Part shown: positions 31,006 through 43,559 of the stretch, piece by piece
Numbering within the stretch: position 1 is the stretch's first letter
Layout of the letters: every line of letters begins with the position of its first letter
Assembly: GCA_025618425.1 (NCBI GenBank)
Contig: CM046832.1
Coordinates: 25,516,059 to 25,580,058, forward strand
Reading direction: 5' to 3'
Origin: Heliocidaris tuberculata
Lineage: Eukaryota > Echinodermata > Echinoidea > Camarodonta > Echinometridae
Length of the DNA: 64,000 nt
Position numbers and translations under genes: made by a program
The notes under the pieces: generated by a model
What the model was told of the DNA's origin: nothing
Databases searched by the model: none
What the model saw: only the letters and a program-made list of their open reading frames with translations

Positions 31006-32038
31006 TTATAGTCTCAGCATAACATACTAAAATTTGGAAGAAAATCAAGCAGAAATTACAGAGATACTGCTCAAAGAAGACGGGAAAGTAGAATCAAGAT
31101 TTCAGAAAAGATTTGAAAAATTGACATGCCTCCTTTAATCGCAAAAATACGCCATGATGCCTTTGTCAAAATGAAAAATGGTGGAGAATTGTCTCAGCTA
31201 CAACATATCAAAATTTTGGATGAAAATCGACAACCTATTACTGAAATATTGTCAAATTAATACAAAAATTATGATGTCATTTTTTCAAAATCAAATTTAT
31301 GAGTTCATAGGCAAATATGATGACATCACAAAATGCGATCGGCCAAAATTTTGCATGAATTCAAATCTACAACTAAAAGGCTTTCAGAATATGTAATAAA
31401 ATTTGGGAATAAAGGTTCATTCAGACAAGCTATGGCGGATTCTAGATAGCATGTTTTTACCACTTTTTACATTATATTGCCCATTGACGCGCGCACGAAT
31501 TTGAAAGTTTCAAGCGTGCGTGTGGCATTATGGATGGTCAAGAATGACTGTAAATAGTTGGAAATTGTCAAGAATAGTGTCAGGAGTACAAACCATGCGA
31601 AAAAACAGCGTTTTTACCTTCTGTACGCGCTGCACGCGCAGAAAATTTTGAAATGCTTAAAATATCCTGAACCGTACTCTAATTTGATTTAAAAAGTGAT
31701 TTTGAGCATTTCTAAATTTTGACGCGCGCGCGTATGTGCACGTCATGATGCGCACAAGGATTTTGTTGACATTTTACGTTGACCCTTGACCTGAAGTTCA
31801 TATGTGTCAAATATGGTTTATTTTTGATGACACGTTATGAAGATATGATTGATAATGTGATTTCACAAAATGGCGCCTGGATGACGTCACGATGACCTGA
31901 TGACCTTGAAAAAATTTGTGGCATTTGACCTTGACAGGCCTGATGATTGACTGAAATTTGATGAAAATTGACTCCGCCGAAATTGAGAAATCATGCTCGC
32001 AAGAAAGTGGGGGAAAAATAAGAATAAATAATAAATAA
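31006..32038 (-). mobile_element. Family H1 copy, right part
   Basis: Resumes with TTATAGTCTCAGCATAACAT and continues through TTGACATGCCTCCTTTAATC, ATTGCCCATTGACGCGCGCA and TGGCGCCTGGATGACGTC to an A-rich end. It is the continuation of 22323-23149 beyond the 7.86-kb insertion. Confidence 0.8.
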
Positions 32039-32700
32039 CTAGAAATTTAATTCGAAATGACATTTCGTTATGAACCTATGAACATATGATTTTCACAAAA
32101 TGGTGCCTGGCTGATGTCACAATAACCTGATGACCTTGAAAAAGATGTGGGAACTTGACCTTATTAGGACTGATGACTGACGAAAATATGAAGAAAATTG
32201 ACTCAGCCGATTTGGAGAAATCGGGATAACGAACTGGACGATTTGATATTGCAGGACATGTGGAAGATTATCCCCTTAGCTTTAATACACGACAGGGAAT
32301 GAGATTGTACACAAACTAATGCACACTACTTTCAATAGACATAACATGCAAAATTAGGCAGTTTATTACATTGTTTGTGATAGTATATGTTATAATAGTC
32401 AAAGAAGATGGTAGAATAAAGGGGAAAAAAAAAAAAAAAAAAAAATGGACCCACCGGGAATCGAACCGGAGTCGCCGGAATGGGAGGCAAGTGCTTTACC
32501 AATCGACCAAAATATTTCCAAATAGAGATAACACGTAGACGAAAAACGGGATTCACAAGAAAGTGGTGGAAAAATAAAAATAAATGAATAAAGAAAGAAA
32601 ATTCTGACGAAATTAAGAGGTGATCTGTCTACGACAGACCACCTAATAATAATAAAGAAAATTCTGACGAAATTGAGAGATGATCTGTCTACGACAGACC
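32039..32700 (-). mobile_element. Family H1 rearranged fragments with tRNA-like domain
   Basis: A CTAG end at 32039-32042 is followed by only a short TTTAATTCG and then by the H1 5' half. A tRNA-like domain lies at 32446-32510, and two successive 5'-terminal hairpins (GATCTGTCTACGACAGACC) end near 32646 and 32705. At least three partial copies are joined. Confidence 0.65.
32446..32510 (-). pseudogene. tRNA-Gly-like domain inside H1
   Basis: Read on the minus strand: TTGGTCGATTGGTAAAGCAC, CCTCCCATTCC and GGTTCGATTCC. The B box is intact. It lies beside a long A-run (T-run on the sense strand). Confidence 0.65.
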
Positions 32701-32709
32701 ACCTAAAAA

Positions 32710-32773
32710 TCACCCACCGGGGTTCGAACCTGGGTCAGCTGGATGGGAGGCAAGTACTTTACCAATAGACCAA
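32710..32773 (-). pseudogene. tRNA-Gly-like domain inside H1
   Basis: Read on the minus strand: TTGGTCTATTGGTAAAGTAC, TGCCTCCCATCCAGCTG and GGTTCGAACCCCGGTGGG. An exact B box is present; adjacent H1 sequence is short. Confidence 0.6.
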
Positions 32774-33480
32774 GACTTTTGCAATAGAGATAACACGTAT
32801 ATCAAAACGGGATTCTCAAATTACACTTTGTAGTTAATAAAAAGTTTGTAAAATAAATTACATTAATAAAATCACATGAGAAAGAATTGAAATATACATA
32901 TCAAAATTTGTAAAAAAAAAACACAGCACATATATTATTGTATATATATATATATAAAGTAAAAGTAATACTTACTGCTTAGTAATTAATATTGCACGAT
33001 ACTAAATAATGGAAAGGTAAGAAGTCAAGAAGAAAGAAGGAGAATATTTCTGAAGAAGGTAAGTATTGTACACAATAGAGAAAAGAAATATTCAGTACTG
33101 AAGAAAGAAAGAAAGAGAGAGGATTAGATTTAAAAGAGAAGTGGTGAGGGAGACATACAAAAAGAAAGAGAGAAGGACAGAAATTGCTGAAGAATTTGAT
33201 AAAAATTATGCATACAAGATGTCATGTACAGTATAGTAAGCATAGAACGTAGATGGTAGTGGTTCAATAGCAATAATATACAATTCACATTTTAATACAG
33301 ATATTGGTTGTCACAGTAATGGGAATGTTTATCTGACGTTTAGATTTGCATTATGACAATTGAGTATACATGTGTGATTAGGAAGAGCACTGTTTTGAAA
33401 CCTCTTAGTTCTACAAGTAAATTCTTGGTATTTTTTTCACATTTCGTAAGTTGAATTTGTTAGTTTTCTTTGGCGGTAAC
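32774..33480. other. AT- and purine-rich non-coding stretch
   Basis: Contains a (TA)n run at about 32939-32956 and AGAAAGA-rich sequence near 33000-33180. No coding content. Confidence 0.5.
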
Positions 33481-34492
33481 CATGATTCCGATTAAAGGAA
33501 GCATATCAAGATTTGAGAAAAAGTCATGTCCCGTAGAGAATACACGCAAAATGTGAAAAATTGATATGCCTCCTTTAATCGCAAAAATACACCATGATCC
33601 CTTTGTCAAAATGAAAAATGGTTGGGACCAATTTTGTAGAGAATTGTCTCAGCTACAACATGTCAAAATATGGAAGAAAATCGACAACCTATTACTGAAA
33701 TATTGTCAGATGAATACAAAATTATGACGTTTTTTTTCAAAATCGATTTTTTTTTTTTTTTTTTTTTTTTTAGTTCATATGCAAATGTGACGACGTTCCG
33801 ATCGATTGACCCCCAAATTTTATTCATGGATTCAAATGTACAACTCATAGGCTTTCAGAAAATGTAAAAAAATTGGGGGGTATCCAGGCATTCTGATGAG
33901 CTATGGCAGATTCCATATAGGCATATTTTTACCACTTTTTACATTATATTGCCCATTGATGCATGCACGAATTTGAAAGTTTGACGCATGTGTGGCATCA
34001 CAGAATGTCAATAATGACTGTAAATGGTTGGAAATTGTCAAGAATAGTGTTAGGAAGATGAACCATGTGAGAAAACGGCGTTTTTAAGTTTTGTATGTGG
34101 TAAGCACGTGCAGGCACTTACGCGCAGAAATTTTTGAAATGCTTAAAATGGCCTGAAACTTGTGCAAAATGAATTTGAGATGATTTGGACCATTTTTAAT
34201 TTTTGCGCATGGACGTACGCATACGTGGGCGTTTAATGTGATGCCCTTGATTGGAATAACATTAACCTTGACCACGCTAAATATGAATGAGAAATGACTT
34301 TTCGTTATGAAGATATGACCATAGGTTCATTTTCACAAACTGGCGCCTGGATGACGTCACGATAAATTGATGACCTTGAAAAAGATACGGGAACTTGACC
34401 TTATAGAACCTGATGACTGATGAAAATTTGAAGAAAATTGAATGAACCAATTTTGAGGAATCGTCAACAAAAAAATGGGAGAAAAATAATAA
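33481..34492 (-). mobile_element. Family H1 5'-half fragment
   Basis: Ordered blocks AAGATTTGAGAAAAAGTCAT, GCCTCCTTTAATCGCAAAAA, GATCGATTGACCCCC, ATTGCCCATTGATGC and CTGGCGCCTGGATGACGTC match other copies. A long poly-T run is at 33747-33771. It ends in an A-rich stretch just before the next copy's CTAG. Confidence 0.7.
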
Positions 34493-34626
34493 ACTAGAAC
34501 TTTAATTCATCACTGAAGATGAATTAGGTGGTCTGTCTACCCGTTGGCAAATTGCTTTTGTAAGATGTGATAATATTTGTGCAAGATAATAATCCTGATA
34601 ATGTTGACAATGGATGGAGACTAGAG

Positions 34627-37190
34627 GAGCCTGATCGGTTAGTCACAGACGGACATTTGACAAATTTTGAAAGTTTGAAGGCCTGTAAAAAATAAGTTAT
34701 GAGATGTGTTGAGCTGTTTTATGTTTCATTGTGAAGGGTACCGCTGAAGGTGCTAAATGATGATAAAATTTGGTTGCCATGGTTACCTACTAAAAATAGA
34801 ATCCATTAAATATTCATTGTCACGGACGGACAAGATAGAAATGGGTTTCTTGACTTATCGGTAATCTTTTGTCTTTTCTATCTAAACAAACTGTCACTGA
34901 CAAATTTTTTTGACTGCAAATGTTAGTCAAGTTAATTGACTTCCCTGTCACATACATAGAATTTTAAAGCAAGCTGTAACTTTTGCTAGAGGTCCGAAAA
35001 CTTTTTGTCACGGACGGACATTTTGAGCGTCACGGACGGACATTAACTTAAAAACTGCATGTGTTCCTATCTAAAATTGCACATATGTACTTCTTGCTTT
35101 CTACTTTTTGTTTGAAATTGATTTTATTCCACTATTAAGCAAAACTTAGCATGAAAAACTTAGTTTTTAAGTGGAATCTATGTCAAAAGTGGATGCCTGA
35201 ATTGTAGTGTACGCACAATGTACAAGTGCATGTACTCATGTATTGTGTGACTGTACATGTACAATATATGCTACAGACCAAAGTGAACATGTTGAGAAGA
35301 ATGTGATGATAGCTTTCAAAATATAACCCTTTACATGACAGTCATGTAGGTGGACTGAAATCAAACATCAATATTTAGTATTTTAATTTACTTTACAGCT
35401 CAAAGTCATATATTTTGCTTCAAACATAGAGGTAATATAGAAATAGGATTAAGTGTGATTGATCATTATCATATTATAGGAAGTAAAATTTCTCATCTGG
35501 TTTACAACATCACATACCAGTACTCTGTATAACATCTCATATTTTTTTATACTTCTGTTTAAGAGGGTGAAAACCAAATCGTGAAATGCAGATTATTGTC
35601 TAACTCTAAATCTTTCTCATACCATAGTTTACTTTTTCAGTAATGTGTCTATCACTTTAAGAACAATGTTGGCTTTCTGGACAAAGGCCCTAATGGCGAC
35701 AGTTGAGTGTATAAAGCCCATAGAGCCTAATTATGTCCTGTTAGTTGAGGGATTGCCCAACACGACGAGTTTAAGTCATATATTATAACTTTCTGACCCC
35801 CTTCCACATGGAAAAAACTGTGTCAGGGTTGATGCAATCAATTCAATTATGAGCATTTAATATCATATAGTATCTAAAAAGGTTTCTTCTTATGTTATGT
35901 GATTACATAATTTTTAAAAAATTGTTGGCTGTGTATGATCCTGAACTACAAAAAATCTCTGTCTCAAACATTACAACTAATTCAAAGCATTCTTACAAAA
36001 TAGAGTCCAAACATGGCTCTTGCAGTCTGATACCACATCTGACCTCCAATGTTTATAATTTTCAAGCACAACTTGTAATTTAATTTGAATATTGATCAAG
36101 CTTCGGTATTAATGTTGAATCTAAAACTTTTACACGTTGCTGATGACCAAAAATATCAGCTACAATAATAGCAATAATATTAATAAATAAGAAAATAAGT
36201 ATTCATCTTCTGTAAACACCTGTAATGGATGTCTTTTGCAGACTGACTGACAATGCAGGCTGGCTCCCATTAGAGCCATAGCAAAAATCATTAGGTTTTT
36301 ATGACATTTATTAGCTTGAAAAAGAAAAAAAATTGGGGTGGGGTGGGGGGTAATTTTTGCATTCATATTGAGATCACAATACCATATACAGTCCAACCTG
36401 TTTTAGCGACCACCTGTATAGAAAGACTATAAAGTTTTGTTTCCCTTTAAAACTGTTTCTCATTGAAACATGTACTTAAAGACCACCTGCCTGTAAAGAC
36501 AATTTTCTTGTCTGTCTTGAGCGGTCTTTATAGACAGGTTTCACTGTACGTGATATTTTGAATGAAATATGTTCCATTAACCAATAAACAAACAATTCAC
36601 TGAATTTGAAATCTCACAGCATTTACCATTTCAGTATATTGCATTGTCGGTCCGTGACAGTTTTCAAATTCCTTTTTACTATATGTATATTTAATTGATC
36701 AAGGTTTTATTTATACATGGAATAGGTCTCTAGCTAATGAGATAGCTCAGCATGGTTTTTGTTTTCACTTTTGCCCCACCAATGAAAAAAAAACTTTAAC
36801 AATTTTTTTCTGTCACGGACGGACAAATTTGCATCAAGATGTGAATGACCATGCAGCATGACCATTTCTGTACAAATATTTTCAAATATTTTTTTGTTTT
36901 CAATGGAATGGTGTTTGATCTATAATTATTTGCTAGCAAAACTTAAGAAAGTTTAGAGAATATTAAACTAGGACCAACTCAGTCTTTCTAGAAAATGTCT
37001 ATCTGTGACATTAGTGTTCATTGCCCCTGTTGAAAAATGGGCCAATCCGATGACTTTCCAGACATTGTCAATTAAACAAACGTGAATTTTATTAACTTTA
37101 GATATTAATGAAAAACCTGAAAGTGATTTCATCATAAAAATCTGAAAATTAAATTTTCACCCCAATGCTCACTCTTAACCGATCAGGCTC
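34627..37190. mobile_element. 2,564-bp element with GAGCCTGATCGGTTA ends and 4-bp duplication
   Basis: The left end GAGCCTGATCGGTTA is inverted exactly at the right end (TAACCGATCAGGCTC, 37176-37190). AGAG flanks both sides (34623-34626, 37191-37194). The interior is AT-rich and contains CACGGACGGACA near 34643 (variant), 34821, 35010, 35031 and 36813, with an inverse GTCCGTGAC near 36652. No frame above 80 codons shows a domain. Non-autonomous; superfamily unassigned. Confidence 0.75.
36389..36548. mobile_element. Pogo/Tc1-like MITE nested in the 2.56-kb element
   Basis: CAGTCCAACCTGTTTTAGCG at the left and GACAGGTTTCACTG at the right are inverse with mismatches, and TA flanks both sides. 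Inner GACCACCTG and CGGTCTTTATAG blocks are also inverse. CAGT...ACTG termini with a TA target are typical of the Tc1/mariner-pogo group. Confidence 0.6.
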
Positions 37191-37440
37191 AGAGTAAAAG
37201 AAAATTGGACGATTTCATATTCCATTATACATGGGATATTGACCCATAGGTTTAATACACGACAGGCAGTCAGATTTTGCATAGGGTTGTACACAAACTA
37301 CTTTACATTCAATTAGACATAACACACAAAATAAAAAAAGTTTATTACACTACGATTTCATATGTTATAGTAGTCGAAGCAGATGGTAAAATAAAAGGCA
37401 AAAAGAAGGAAAAATAATGGAAAAAAAATTGAAAAAAAAA

Positions 37441-37470
37441 TGGACCCACCAGGGTTCCAACCTGGGTTGC
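37441..37470 (-). pseudogene. Truncated tRNA-like remnant in H1
   Basis: Only the B-box end (GGTTGGAACCCTGGTGGGTCC on the minus strand) remains. The A-box half is deleted between 37470 and the GATAGAGATAATACG block. Confidence 0.6.
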
Positions 37471-38640
37471 GATAGAGATAATACGTAAACCGAAAACCGG
37501 ATTCTCAAATTACATTTTGTACTTGAAAAAGGGGCATGATCCCAATATTTGATCAAAAATTGGAGGGAATAACTCTAAAAGCTTATAGTCTCAGCTATAA
37601 CATACTAAAATTTAGATGAAAATCGAGCATAAATAACAGAGATACAGCTCAAAGAAGACAGGAATGCATAATCAAGATTTGAGAAAAAGTCATGTCCCAT
37701 AGAGAATACACGCAAAATTTGAAAAATTGACATGCCTCCTTTAATTGCAAAAATACACCATGATCCCTTTGTCAAAAAGAAAAATGGTGTTGACTGATCT
37801 TGTAGAGAATTGTCTCAGCTCCAACATATCAAAATTTGGAAGAAAATTGACAACCTCTTACTGGAATATTGTCAGATGAATACAAAAATTATGACGTCAT
37901 TTTTTCAAAATCGAATTTTTTAGTTCTATATGCAAATATGATGACGTTCCGATTTTTTTCATGAATTCATATCTACAACTCGTAGGTTTTTCTGAATATG
38001 TAAAAAAATTGGGGGGTAGCCACGCATTCTGACGAGCTATGGCGGATTTTATACAGACATGTTTTTACCACTTTTTACATTATATTGCCCATTGACGCAT
38101 GCATGAATTTTAAAGTTTGACGTGCGAGTGTGGCATTATAGAACGTCGAGAATGACTGTAAATGGTTGGAAATTGTTAAGAATAGTGCCAGAAACCCAAA
38201 CCATGTGAAAAAACGCGTTTCTATGTTATCTATGTCTTGAGCACGCGGAAAACGCGCATGCGGACGCATACAAGCAGAAATGTTTGAAATGCTTAAAATG
38301 GCCTGAAACCTGTGGAAAATGAATTTGAGATGATTTGGAGCATTTTTCATTTTTGCGCGCACACTGACGCGCGGATGTACGCGCGTGTTTAATGAAATGA
38401 CCTTGACCGGATTGACATTGCCCTTGACCATGCCAAATATGAATGAGAAATGACATTTTGTTATGAAGATATGACCATAAGTTGATTTTCACAAAATGGT
38501 GCCTGGATGACGTCACAATAAATTGATGACCTTGAAAAAGATACGGGAATTTGATCTTATAGCACGTGATAACTGTTGAAAATTTGAAGAAAATTGACTG
38601 AACAGATTTAGAGGAATCATGACCACAAAAAAAAAAACCA

Positions 38641-39120
38641 CCCCTCAGCGAGCCTTGGGGTCATGGCAGGATGTAAGGTTCCCGAGAGCCTATATAAACA
38701 ACTATGCCTCTCATAGCAGTCAATATATCTATAATATAAAGAAAACAATAATCAAAACACATGGGCATAAGAGCATAACATTAAGGTAAACTGTGAGAAT
38801 AAAAGAAAATGGAAAAAGGAGCACCTGTAGGAAGCTTGGAAAGCTTGGAAATATCAGGTGTCAAAATTAAAACAAACTAGGAGCACAGATAATTTTAACA
38901 TAATATGCCACATGTATTTGACACCCTACCCCCACATGTATTTGACACCCTACCCCCCCCCCCCCCCAGTCCCCTCTCATGTGAATGATTGAGTTTATGA
39001 TACATACATCTTGGTAAAAGTCACAAAAATGTCTTGGTAAAGGGAGTTAACAAATAGCATATGCTAATTGAGGTTAGCCCCATAAAATTGATTACATTCA
39101 ATAGTTAGCAAATTAATTGA
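38641..39120. other. Spacer between H1 and the first LINE
   Basis: Includes a C-run near 38954-38968 inside a duplicated CACATGTATTTGACACCCTACCCC block (38930-38956). No gene. Confidence 0.4.
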
Positions 39121-39265
39121 AATGTACATCTCATATATCTTCTTTTTAAAAAAAAAAAATCAATAAAAGTAGTAATAACAATACAACAATAATAACAACA
39201 ATGATAACGAATATCAAGTGAGCTTAAAATAAATAAAATGAATGATAATGACCTTCATGAACATT

Positions 39266-39748
39266 TTAAAATTGATTTTCAAGTTGGTATTCTCCAATTA
39301 AGTATTCTTGTAATGCCTGCCCAAAACTTCTGTGACTGGTTATATTCCTTAATTCTTTTGGCAAATTTTTCCATATAACAGGTCCTGAATATGAAATTGA
39401 TTGTTTCCCCAGATTTGTATTACTGATTGAAAAATTCCAATTAGATTTCCCTTTGTTTCTTGTATGATAAGGGTGTTCTAATACTGAAAAATAAACAGAT
39501 AAAGTATGAGGCAGATGGTTATACATTATATCATGCATAAAAATACCATTAGGACAGGATCCAGATTTCAGAGTTGTCTTACATGTAGCACCCCAAACTT
39601 CTAATCCATACGTTATATGGGGTAAAATAAAATAATTATATAACATGACCATTATTTTTCTTGACACAAAGTGTCTTAATCTGTACAATATTCCAATCTT
39701 ATTACTTGTTGAATTGCATACATTATCAATGTGATTCTTCCAGGTCAA
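39266..39748 (-). pseudogene. LINE 1 C-terminal region
   Basis: Reads TWKNHIDNVCNSTSNKIGIL, LRHFVSRKIMVMLYNYFILP and HITYGLEVWG: the conserved thumb and post-RT segment of CR1/L2/Jockey-type LINEs (W.xHI......K.iGiL.r.r......l..lY...i.P...Y....WG). Then come TRNKGKSNW and SYSGPVIWKNLPKELRN (R.S....G...WN.LP). About 20 residues between the WG and NGIFMHDIMYNHLP blocks seem lost. Confidence 0.85.
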
Positions 39749-39794
39749 ATTTTTGTCTATACAATTCCAAGTAACAATGTTGACTCAACTGACT

Positions 39795-40692
39795 CTAAAA
39801 TGGTTTCATTAGTGAGCAATTGACCTGAAATTGAGAAATGTCTTTGTCAGTTTTTAAATAACATGTAATTAGTTTTTTTTTCGTATTTATTGTAAGTTTG
39901 TTTGAGTTGCACCAATCTGTAACAGCTTTCAGGTTACGGTTCACTTCTGATAAATCAATATTACGTTCATCATGCTTAAATGTATGAAATAGATTAGAAT
40001 CATCTGCAAATAATCGAAAATTGAAAAAATTTGATGAATTTTGTAGGTCATTAATGTAGACAAGAAATGTCGGGCCTAACACCGAGCCCTGGGGGACACC
40101 GCATGAAATAGATTTATAATTAGATTTCACACAGCCGTAAGTTACAAACTGTTGTCTGTTAAGTAATTCTTAAACCACTCTAACACTATTCCCTGAATTT
40201 CATAATGCTCCATTTTTAAAAAAAAGAATAGAGTGATTAATTGTATCGAAGGCCTTAGCAAAATCGATAAATACTCCAGACCTACTGTCAAGCTCCCTTC
40301 ATCAGTAGATTGAGTAATTTGATTGATCAAGTTTATAAGCGACAGTTAAATTGTACTATATCCATGTCTAAATCCATAATGATGATTATATAATATTTTT
40401 TTTTCTCTAAGAATTTCACCACTCGAATATTTACAAGTTTTTCAAACAATTTATCCACAACTGGTAAAATCGATATGGGCCTATAGTTACCCGGCAAACT
40501 TTTGTTTCCTTTTTTAAATACAGTCACAACTCTCGCTACTTTTAATTTATCCGGGAAGATGCTCGTTGTGAATGATAGGTTTAATATATGCGCGAATGGT
40601 TGGCAAACATAATTCTGTGCATATACTAATAGCCGAACTGATAAATCATCATATCCACTGGCCTTAGACTGATCAAGGTTACTTAATATCAC
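39795..40692 (-). pseudogene. LINE 1 reverse transcriptase, in several frames
   Basis: From 40692 it reads LDQSKASGYDDLSVRLL, LSFTTSIFPDKLKVARVV, FKKGNKSLPGNYRPISIL, then MEHYEIQGIVLEWFKNYL in another frame. After a further frameshift it reads GVPQGSVLGP, LVYINDL and FRLFADDSNLF. The FADD catalytic pair is intact, but the frame changes at about 40333 and 40140 disable it. The usual GF...STD/DxxKAFDTI block is only partly readable (ITQSTDEGSL). Confidence 0.9.
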
Positions 40693-41006
40693 TTCTTTTA
40701 CTTCATAACTTGTTACCGGAAGAAAAAAGAATGATTCATTGTGGTAGGAACCTTAATACCTAATATGATCAACATCTGTATATTCTATTTTACTTGCCAG
40801 ATTTTTCCCAATATTTGCGAAAAAAATTGTTGAAAACATTTGCATTATCTTCTGATGAAGAAACCTCAACAGTTGATCCATCAAATTTGTTTTTAACAAG
40901 TTTGTGAATTTTACCATCAGTTTTTGCTGAACTTTTTTTATTCAGGAGTTCATTAATGTGCTCCCATGTTTTTTTAAAATTCTTTTTATGTCATTCAAAT
41001 TGTTGA

Positions 41007-41414
41007 TTATAATATGTTTGCTTTGCTGTTCTGAGAACTGTAGAAGTTTCTATATCTTTTATACTTTCCAAGAACCTTATAATTATATTTAAACTTAATA
41101 ACTTGAGGAAAAAGGTTGTGTTTTCTTAATATTGAGCGCTTAATAGCATGTGTAATCCAAGGTTTATCTCTTTTCTTTAATTTAATATTTTTGGTTTCGA
41201 TAAGTGCATGTTTGTCCCATATGGAAACTGCCAAAGAAAAATATTGTACGCTTCATTTGGGTCAGAGCATTTGAGCACATCCAGCCATTCATTATTAATT
41301 AAATCATTACAAAAAGAATCCAATGAAAAATTGAGAAAGTTTCTGCATGTCACTTTCTTCATGGCCGATTTAATGCACTTAAAATTTTCAAAAACAGCGT
41401 ACACCAAAAAATGA
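41007..41414 (-). pseudogene. LINE 1 linker between endonuclease and reverse transcriptase
   Basis: Two overlapping frames read SFCNDLINNEWLDVLKCSDPNEAYNIFL and KLKKRDKPWITHAIKRSILRKH. These are standard segments of this LINE group (W......d.n.ay..f...........PWIT..i....r.k). A frameshift near 41200 separates them. Confidence 0.8.
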
Positions 41415-41464
41415 TCAGAAACATCAACCTCAGTACATCCCGCCCGAATAGGATAGAGGAAATA

Positions 41465-42197
41465 TTAGTGAAAGTGGTCAAGTAGAGATGAACTTGTGTT
41501 GGTAATCCTTGTCGGATTTGTAATCAGTTGACGTAAACCATAACCTTCTGCCATGCGTAAAAATTCCCGGATTCTTTCACTATCAATAGCCAAAAGATTA
41601 ATATTAAAATCTCTAACAACAACACAAGGGTTTCTGTCTATATTCATATTTTGTAAAAGACTATTTAAGTTATCACTAAATTCTTTAAAGTTATTTTCTG
41701 GTTTTCTTTATATTACACCCAAAATAATGGGTACTTTCTGAATAAAAATCTTTAGCCACATGGATTCTGATTATGCAACGATAAACTAGGAATACGTGTA
41801 TAGTTGAGCGATAAATGAATGTAAGCTCTAACTCCACCTCCCCTCTGATCCTTCCTACATTGCAGTTCTAAATTGTACTCTGATAATGAAAACTGGTGGA
41901 CATCTCTGTTGTTCCAAGTTTCTGATAATGCTATGACATTGAACACTGAATTAAAGTCGTTTGCGAATACTTTCTTCAATGCATTGAAATGCAGTTTAGG
42001 GATCAAATATTAACATGAATAACAGAAAGTGATGATCCTAACAAGTTTTCTGACGACGTATTAAATTCATTGGGGGCAAAAGATACAGATCTTACAGCAA
42101 ATGGGTCATTTTCAGTTTCCAAAGAATTCTCATTATTCAGGGTGGAATGAGATCTATCTGTGTATATTGATTGGTTTTTTATATTAATACAATTCAA
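41465..42197 (-). pseudogene. LINE 1 N-terminal region and AP-like endonuclease
   Basis: Reads LGSSLSVIHVNI (HxNi start of the endonuclease), then IPKLHFNALKKVF and VIALSETWNN (SETW motif). RKDQRGGGVRAYI and VVVRDFNINLLAID (DFN motif, with Arg replacing the usual Gly) follow, then TRITNTSSSLLDH (the SLLDH end). APE-type endonucleases nick the target DNA for target-primed reverse transcription. Two frameshifts break it. Confidence 0.85.
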
Positions 42198-42646
42198 AAG
42201 GATAACAGATATATTTTAACATTTTCTTGAAAGTGTTCAAGAAAGTATATTCTATAGTGGATGGTGGCAGAGAATGCCATATTGTAGGCCCTGAATATCT
42301 TACTGATTGTTGCATACTGTTTATCAATATTCCAAATATGTAATTTTTGGCTATTTCGAGTATCATATCTGTGAATCATAGAGTTGGTTTTAAACATCTT
42401 GGCAAGAGATGGCGGCGCATTTCCTTTGATACACTTGAATATAAAAACAGCAACTTGGTAAGTGTTTAAATTATGAATATTGAGGGTGTTTAACTGTTTA
42501 AACAGAGTTTTAGAATGTGCTATAAAATAATGGGAATTTGTACAAATTCGCAAACAACGCTTTTGAAGTAAGAATAATGGTTTTAACTTAGGACTTGTAT
42601 TTTCCCAAACAATATTACCGTATGACAAATATGAATTATAGATCAT
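42194..42646 (-). pseudogene. LINE 2 C-terminal region
   Basis: Reads NSYLSYGNIVWENTSPKLKP, LQKRCLRICTNS, LNIHNLNTYQVAVFIFKC and HRYDTRNSQKLH, then AYNMAFSATIHYRI. These are family landmarks of the post-RT domain (YL.Y...VWG......L..LQKR..R......l.i......Q...f.yk). Confidence 0.85.
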
Positions 42647-42861
42647 GAATAATACATTTAATGGTAAATTAAAGTTTTGAAAGTAATCTTGTAGTTTTGC
42701 TAATTTTTGTAGAAATCATAGAAATGTGAGGTTTCCATGAGAGATTCTCATCCAAGAGAATACCTAAAAATTGTATACTCTCCCAATTACAGTTTGATTA
42801 ACATATAATGGTGGAACTTCATACATTATTAGTTTTCTGTTACTTTGTACGTTTTTTTTTT

Positions 42862-43525
42862 TTAATTAAGTGAAAGTTTGTTAACTTTGAGCCGCAACGA
42901 TACCTTTGTCATTTGTTCATTAAATTGATCTACCAGTGAGTATAAGTTACTATGGCTTAGAAACAAAGATGTGTCATCAGCGAATTGTACAAATTTCAAA
43001 GATGAAGCAGAATGGCATATATCATTAATGTATAAAAGGAACAAAAGAGGACCTATATTAGATCCTTGTGGTATTCCACATTTCATCAATAATTTGGGGG
43101 AAGTACATCCATCATATTCTGTAAATTAGTATCTCTGTGAAAAATTACCTTTTAATCCAATTTGAAGCAGTCCCTCTAACACCATAATTACCCAATTTCT
43201 CAAAAGGTATAGAAAAATCAGTAGTATCGAAGGCCTTACTTAGATCCATAAAGCCACCAAATATAAATTGGTTTGAATAAAAAGTATTAACAATCCTATC
43301 ATGGACAGATATTAAGGCAATGTCTGTAGAAAAATTACTTCTAAATCCAAATTGATTATCATGCAGTACAAATTCATATAATCTGTTGTAGAATATTTTC
43401 TCTATGATTTTTGAAAAACATGAAAGAAGGGATATAGGACAATAATTACCAACAATGTGTTTATCCCCCTTTTTAAAAATTGGGATGATTTTTGATATTT
43501 TGAGTTGTAAAGGTACTATCCCCAT
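42862..43525 (-). pseudogene. LINE 2 reverse transcriptase
   Basis: Reads LKISKIIPIFKKGDKHIVGN, YCPISLLSCFSKIIEKIFYN, DNQFGFRSNFSTDIALISV, GGFMDLSKAFDTTDF and GVRGTASNWIKR. After a gap with a frameshift come CGIPQGSNIGPLLFLLYIND and FVQFADDTSLFLSH. The ordered RT motifs (KK, NYRPISLL, FR..S, D.SKAFD, PQGS, FADD) are all recognisable. Fingers and palm are split at about 43090-43145. Confidence 0.9.
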
Positions 43526-43559
43526 TTGAAGTGAGAGATTAATTACATGAGTTAGGGGT

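Larger units (their letters stand above)
34494..38640 (-). mobile_element. Family H1 copy interrupted by a 2.56-kb element
   Basis: Begins at CTAG (34494-34497) with the AATTCATC/GATGAATT hairpin and GATAATGTTGACAATGGATGG. It is interrupted at 34627 and resumes at 37191 with AGAGTAAAAGAAAATTGG, where intact copies read TGCGTCAAAGAAAATTGG. It continues to about 38640 and carries only a truncated tRNA-like piece (37441-37470). Confidence 0.75.
39120..42200 (-). mobile_element. LINE non-LTR retrotransposon 1, decayed
   Basis: Minus-strand order from 42200: N-terminal part, endonuclease, linker, reverse transcriptase and C-terminal region. A 3' tail follows with TTATTG-type microsatellite at about 39160-39215 and a T/A-rich end. 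A microsatellite rather than poly-A tail is usual in the CR1/L2-type group. Multiple frameshifts and stops make it inactive. No target duplication could be identified. Confidence 0.85.
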
